A DNA stretch of 7,748 nucleotides from an uncultured Odoribacter sp. (GTDB taxonomy: Bacteria; Bacteroidota; Bacteroidia; Bacteroidales; Marinifilaceae): contig CAJTSF010000046.1 in assembly GCA_910578985.1 (NCBI GenBank), positions 249 to 7,996 of the forward strand, in the 5' to 3' direction. Shown one piece after another: positions 6,817-7,748 of the stretch; the stretch's first letter is position 1, and each line of letters opens with the position of its first letter. The position numbers and the translations under genes were made by a program. Below the pieces are notes generated by a model. That model had not been told where the DNA came from. It searched no databases and worked only from the letters and a program-made list of their open reading frames with translations.

Positions 6817-6898
6817 ATATTAATACTCAAAAGGTGTTAATTAAAGGGAGGACTGACCGGGAACTGTCTAACTTAACGGTCAGCCTCCTGCTTTTTTT
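6817..6898 (+). ncRNA. Candidate cis-antisense small RNA covering the susC leader (DonS-like)
   Basis: A consensus promoter at 6782-6812 and an intrinsic terminator ending at 6898 define a transcript of about 80 nt, fully antisense to the 5' leader of susC from about 12 to 93 bases before its ATG. The first 30 nt are AT-rich and look unstructured; the rest is one long hairpin with a 17-nt loop. Known biology: Bacteroides polysaccharide utilization loci carry short antisense RNAs of about this size in the susC leader, DonS of the B. fragilis don locus being the studied case, and they repress the operon. The position, strand, size and terminator all match that class. Repression here is inferred; the 5' end is estimated to within a few bases. 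Confidence 0.7.
6846..6898 (+). terminator. Intrinsic terminator of the antisense RNA
   Basis: GGGAGG (6846-6851), a bulged A, and CTGACCG (6853-6859) pair with CGGTCAG (6877-6883) and CCTCCT (6884-6889), giving about 13 pairs including one G-T. After GC come seven T (6892-6898). On the opposite strand the hairpin is followed by CTTTAATTAA, so it should terminate the plus strand much better than susC transcription. The minus-strand copy would still fold inside the susC leader. Confidence 0.8.
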
Positions 6899-6924
6899 GG
6901 ATAGGTTAGTCTAAATATCTGTTT

Positions 6925-6939
6925 TTCACCTCCTTTCTG
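6925..6939 (-). repeat. Copy A of a 15-bp repeat that reads as an extended Shine-Dalgarno
   Basis: The plus strand TTCACCTCCTTTCTG is identical to 7242-7256. CACCTCCTTTCT corresponds to the 3' end of bacterial 16S rRNA, so the minus strand AGAAAGGAGGTG is complementary to the anti-Shine-Dalgarno end over about 12 bases. This copy lies about 120 bp before the susC start, far too far to serve it, and no ATG follows at normal spacing. Confidence 0.7.
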
Positions 6940-6986
6940 TTTAAATGAAACAGCTTGTTTGCTGAAAGCCATAAGAATGTTGTCTG

Positions 6987-7193
6987 TTATGGTTCTTCTT
7001 TACGGATGAGTAACTGTCCTTCACTCACGTGGATTACTATTTTATCGCCCGGATGAAAACCGGCATCGTATAGCCATTTTCCGGATAGTCTGAAACACGA
7101 GGCACTGTTTTCCGGATAGTTTTGCGCATTTCCATGCAAAATAGTCATTCGCCGTTCGGTTGTTTTTTCACATAGTTTGTTTTTCTCATTCAT
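6987..7193 (-). CDS. SymE-like (SpoVT/AbrB-fold) type I toxin-family protein
   Basis: The 68-residue product ends with FRLSGKWLYDAGFHPGDKIV and IHVSEGQLLIRKEEP (34-68). This matches the core of E. coli SymE (LKGQWLEAAGF, then V-V-V-G-I), and RRMTILHG before it corresponds to SymE's arginine-containing R-x-TVG strand. SymE is an SOS-induced toxin with an AbrB-type fold, reported to affect RNA stability or nucleoid structure, and its E. coli synthesis is blocked by the antisense RNA SymR. The C-terminal tail of E. coli SymE is absent here, so only the fold core is present. It is divergent from the XRE gene at 7341 and lies 181 bp upstream of susC on the same strand. The start at 7193 is preferred; Met 16 (7148) is possible but would cut close to the domain. 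Family assignment is fairly firm, toxicity is inferred. Confidence 0.8.
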   Translation of the reverse strand: MNEKNKLCEKTTERRMTILHGNAQNYPENSASCFRLSGKWLYDAGFHPGDKIVIHVSEGQLLIRKEEP

Positions 7194-7241
7194 ACTTAGT
7201 TGGTTTTAGGTTAATTACTTTGTCTAATTTTCAGTTGTTTG

Positions 7242-7256
7242 TTCACCTCCTTTCTG
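7242..7256 (-). repeat. Copy B of the 15-bp extended Shine-Dalgarno-like repeat
   Basis: Identical to 6925-6939. It lies about 50 bp before the SymE-like start, again too far to be its ribosome binding site. Similarity continues on the downstream (minus-strand) side: both copies are followed by a TTAGAC element and then AACC, with gaps between them. The two copies bracket the SymE-like gene as direct repeats 317 bp apart. Confidence 0.7.
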
Positions 7257-7272
7257 GCTTTTAACGGCTTAA

Positions 7273-7290
7273 GCGACGCTATATCGTCGC
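7273..7290. promoter_or_regulatory. 18-bp palindrome between the divergent SymE-like and XRE genes
   Basis: GCGACG (7273-7278) and CGTCGC (7285-7290) form a perfect 6-bp inverted repeat around CTATAT. It sits in the 147-bp divergent region, 50 bp before the XRE start and 80 bp before the SymE-like start. This is a natural place for an operator of the XRE protein acting on both genes. It could also be a leader hairpin. No T-run follows on either strand. Confidence 0.45.
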
Positions 7291-7340
7291 CATTCTGATA
7301 CAAATTGTTTTTCCTTTACAAACAGATAAAACAATTTATT

Positions 7341-7616
7341 ATGTGGACGCCTTTGGATGAATATATTGCTACGGCCTTATTAAAAGTTATGAATGAGAAG
7401 AAAGTAACAGCATCAGAATTATCTTTACGTATAGGACGTAATTCTGATTTTATATCTCACTCTTTAAGCCGTTCGGATAGCAATAAGCAAAAGCTAAATA
7501 TTTATCAATTAAACTCTATTGCCCAGGCATTGGATTGTAAACTTTCCGACTTATTACCATCGCCATATCTTGATTATGACGAAGTAAAGTTTAATTGGAG
7601 ATTAAATAAGGATTAG
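7341..7616 (+). CDS. Small XRE-type helix-turn-helix regulator, AT-rich
   Basis: From the ATG at 7341 this is a 91-residue protein; the frame extends upstream to a TTG at 7305, but the added residues are low-complexity and the ATG is preferred. Residues about 10-73 form an XRE-type domain: ALLKVMNEKKVTASELSLRIGR (helices 1-2), NSDFISHSLSRSDSNKQKLN (recognition region, with an insertion compared with the usual short turn), and YQLNSIAQALDCKLSDLLPS (last helices). The C-terminal 18 residues are acidic/aromatic and unassigned. Its ending resembles that of the XRE protein at 191-430 (IAIALKCSIKDFFPD against IAQALDCKLSDLLPS). GC is 33% (91 of 276 by hand count), far below the sus operon. Being divergent from a SymE-like gene, it may regulate it; this is inference. 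Confidence 0.8.
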   Translation: MWTPLDEYIATALLKVMNEKKVTASELSLRIGRNSDFISHSLSRSDSNKQKLNIYQLNSIAQALDCKLSDLLPSPYLDYDEVKFNWRLNKD

Positions 7617-7666
7617 TACCAAGTTTTTTCATAATTGTGTAGGTTTAAGGTTGTATACATATACGA

Positions 7667-7724
7667 AAAGGCGCGAAACATATTTCAACCATTTCGTAAA
7701 ACTGAGGCATCGCCAAACGCCTTT
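7667..7724. repeat. Nested inverted repeats before the gene start at 7730
   Basis: AAAGGCG (7667-7673) pairs with CGCCTTT (7718-7724), and CGAAA (7674-7678) pairs with TTTCG (7692-7696) inside it. A separate palindrome GTATA-CA-TATAC lies just before at 7653-7664. Together they fill the 113-bp gap after the XRE gene. They may be a structured leader or binding sites for the gene that begins at 7730. Confidence 0.35.
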
Positions 7725-7729
7725 CTAGT

Positions 7730-7748
7730 ATGAACGAGAAGAAACAAT
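7730..7748 (+). CDS. Possible start of a gene cut by the window edge
   Basis: An ATG at 7730 opens a frame reading MNEKKQ to the window end. Only six codons are visible, so no product can be named. The context (TAGT-ATGAACGAGAAGAAACAA) resembles the start of the SymE-like gene (AAGT-ATGAATGAGAAAAACAA, MNEKNK), which hints at a related gene or a gene of similar origin. It lies downstream of the XRE gene on the same strand. Confidence 0.35.

Noticed and set aside
6969..6992. Terminator for the SymE-like gene (CCATAA/TTATGG inverted repeat over its stop codon)
   Set aside because: The stem is 6 bp, A/T-rich, with a 12-nt loop and only CTTTC after it on the minus strand, too weak to call; read-through toward susC cannot be excluded.
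6925..7256. Fragment of an rRNA gene, because the repeats match the 16S 3' end
   Set aside because: Only about 12 bases match in each copy and no flanking 16S or spacer sequence is present.
7625..7642. Sequence TTTTTTCATAATTGTGTA nearly identical to that around the susC start (6798-6815)
   Set aside because: It reads on the minus strand as AATTATGAAAAAA, a very common gene-start pattern in Bacteroidetes, here opening only a 13-codon frame. The -33 TTG is missing and the -7 box is imperfect, so it is probably coincidence.

Overview
The window looks like chromosomal DNA of a gut Bacteroidales member (Bacteroides or Parabacteroides type). The evidence is a SusC/SusD outer-membrane uptake pair, lipoproteins with Bacteroidetes-style export signals, A-rich translation starts without Shine-Dalgarno sequences, and a promoter matching the Bacteroides TTG / TAnnTTTG consensus.

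Layout. At 1-97 (minus) is the start of an unidentified gene that leaves the window. At 191-430 (plus) is a small XRE-type regulator. Positions 431-880 hold no convincing protein gene but are dense in inverted repeats, including a 77-nt near-continuous hairpin followed by seven T on the minus strand. From 6805 down to about 885 on the minus strand runs one four-gene operon: susC (TonB-dependent porin), susD (substrate-binding lid), a fasciclin-like lipoprotein and a small beta-rich lipoprotein. It ends at a strong intrinsic terminator (910-885). The genes are 3, 25 and 8 bp apart. No glycoside hydrolase, peptidase, sigma/anti-sigma pair or hybrid two-component regulator lies in the window, so the imported substrate cannot be named.

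Upstream of susC, a consensus Bacteroides promoter on the plus strand (6782-6812) faces into the susC leader. It is followed about 80 bp later by an intrinsic terminator (6846-6898). This is the architecture of the cis-antisense small RNAs that repress Bacteroides polysaccharide utilization loci (the DonS type), and it is the best-supported regulatory finding here.

Beyond the leader lie a SymE-like toxin gene (6987-7193, minus), a divergent AT-rich XRE regulator (7341-7616, plus) with an 18-bp palindrome between them, and the first codons of another plus-strand gene at 7730. The SymE-like gene is flanked by two copies of a 15-bp sequence that matches the 3' end of 16S rRNA on the plus strand, and so reads as a very strong Shine-Dalgarno on the minus strand. 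Neither copy is correctly spaced from a start codon. That is unusual in a phylum that largely avoids Shine-Dalgarno sequences.

The sus operon (about 50-55% GC in sampled lines) sits between AT-rich small regulator and toxin genes (33-39% GC), which suggests an accessory, mosaic region. I did not see a transposase, integrase, tRNA, rRNA or CRISPR array.
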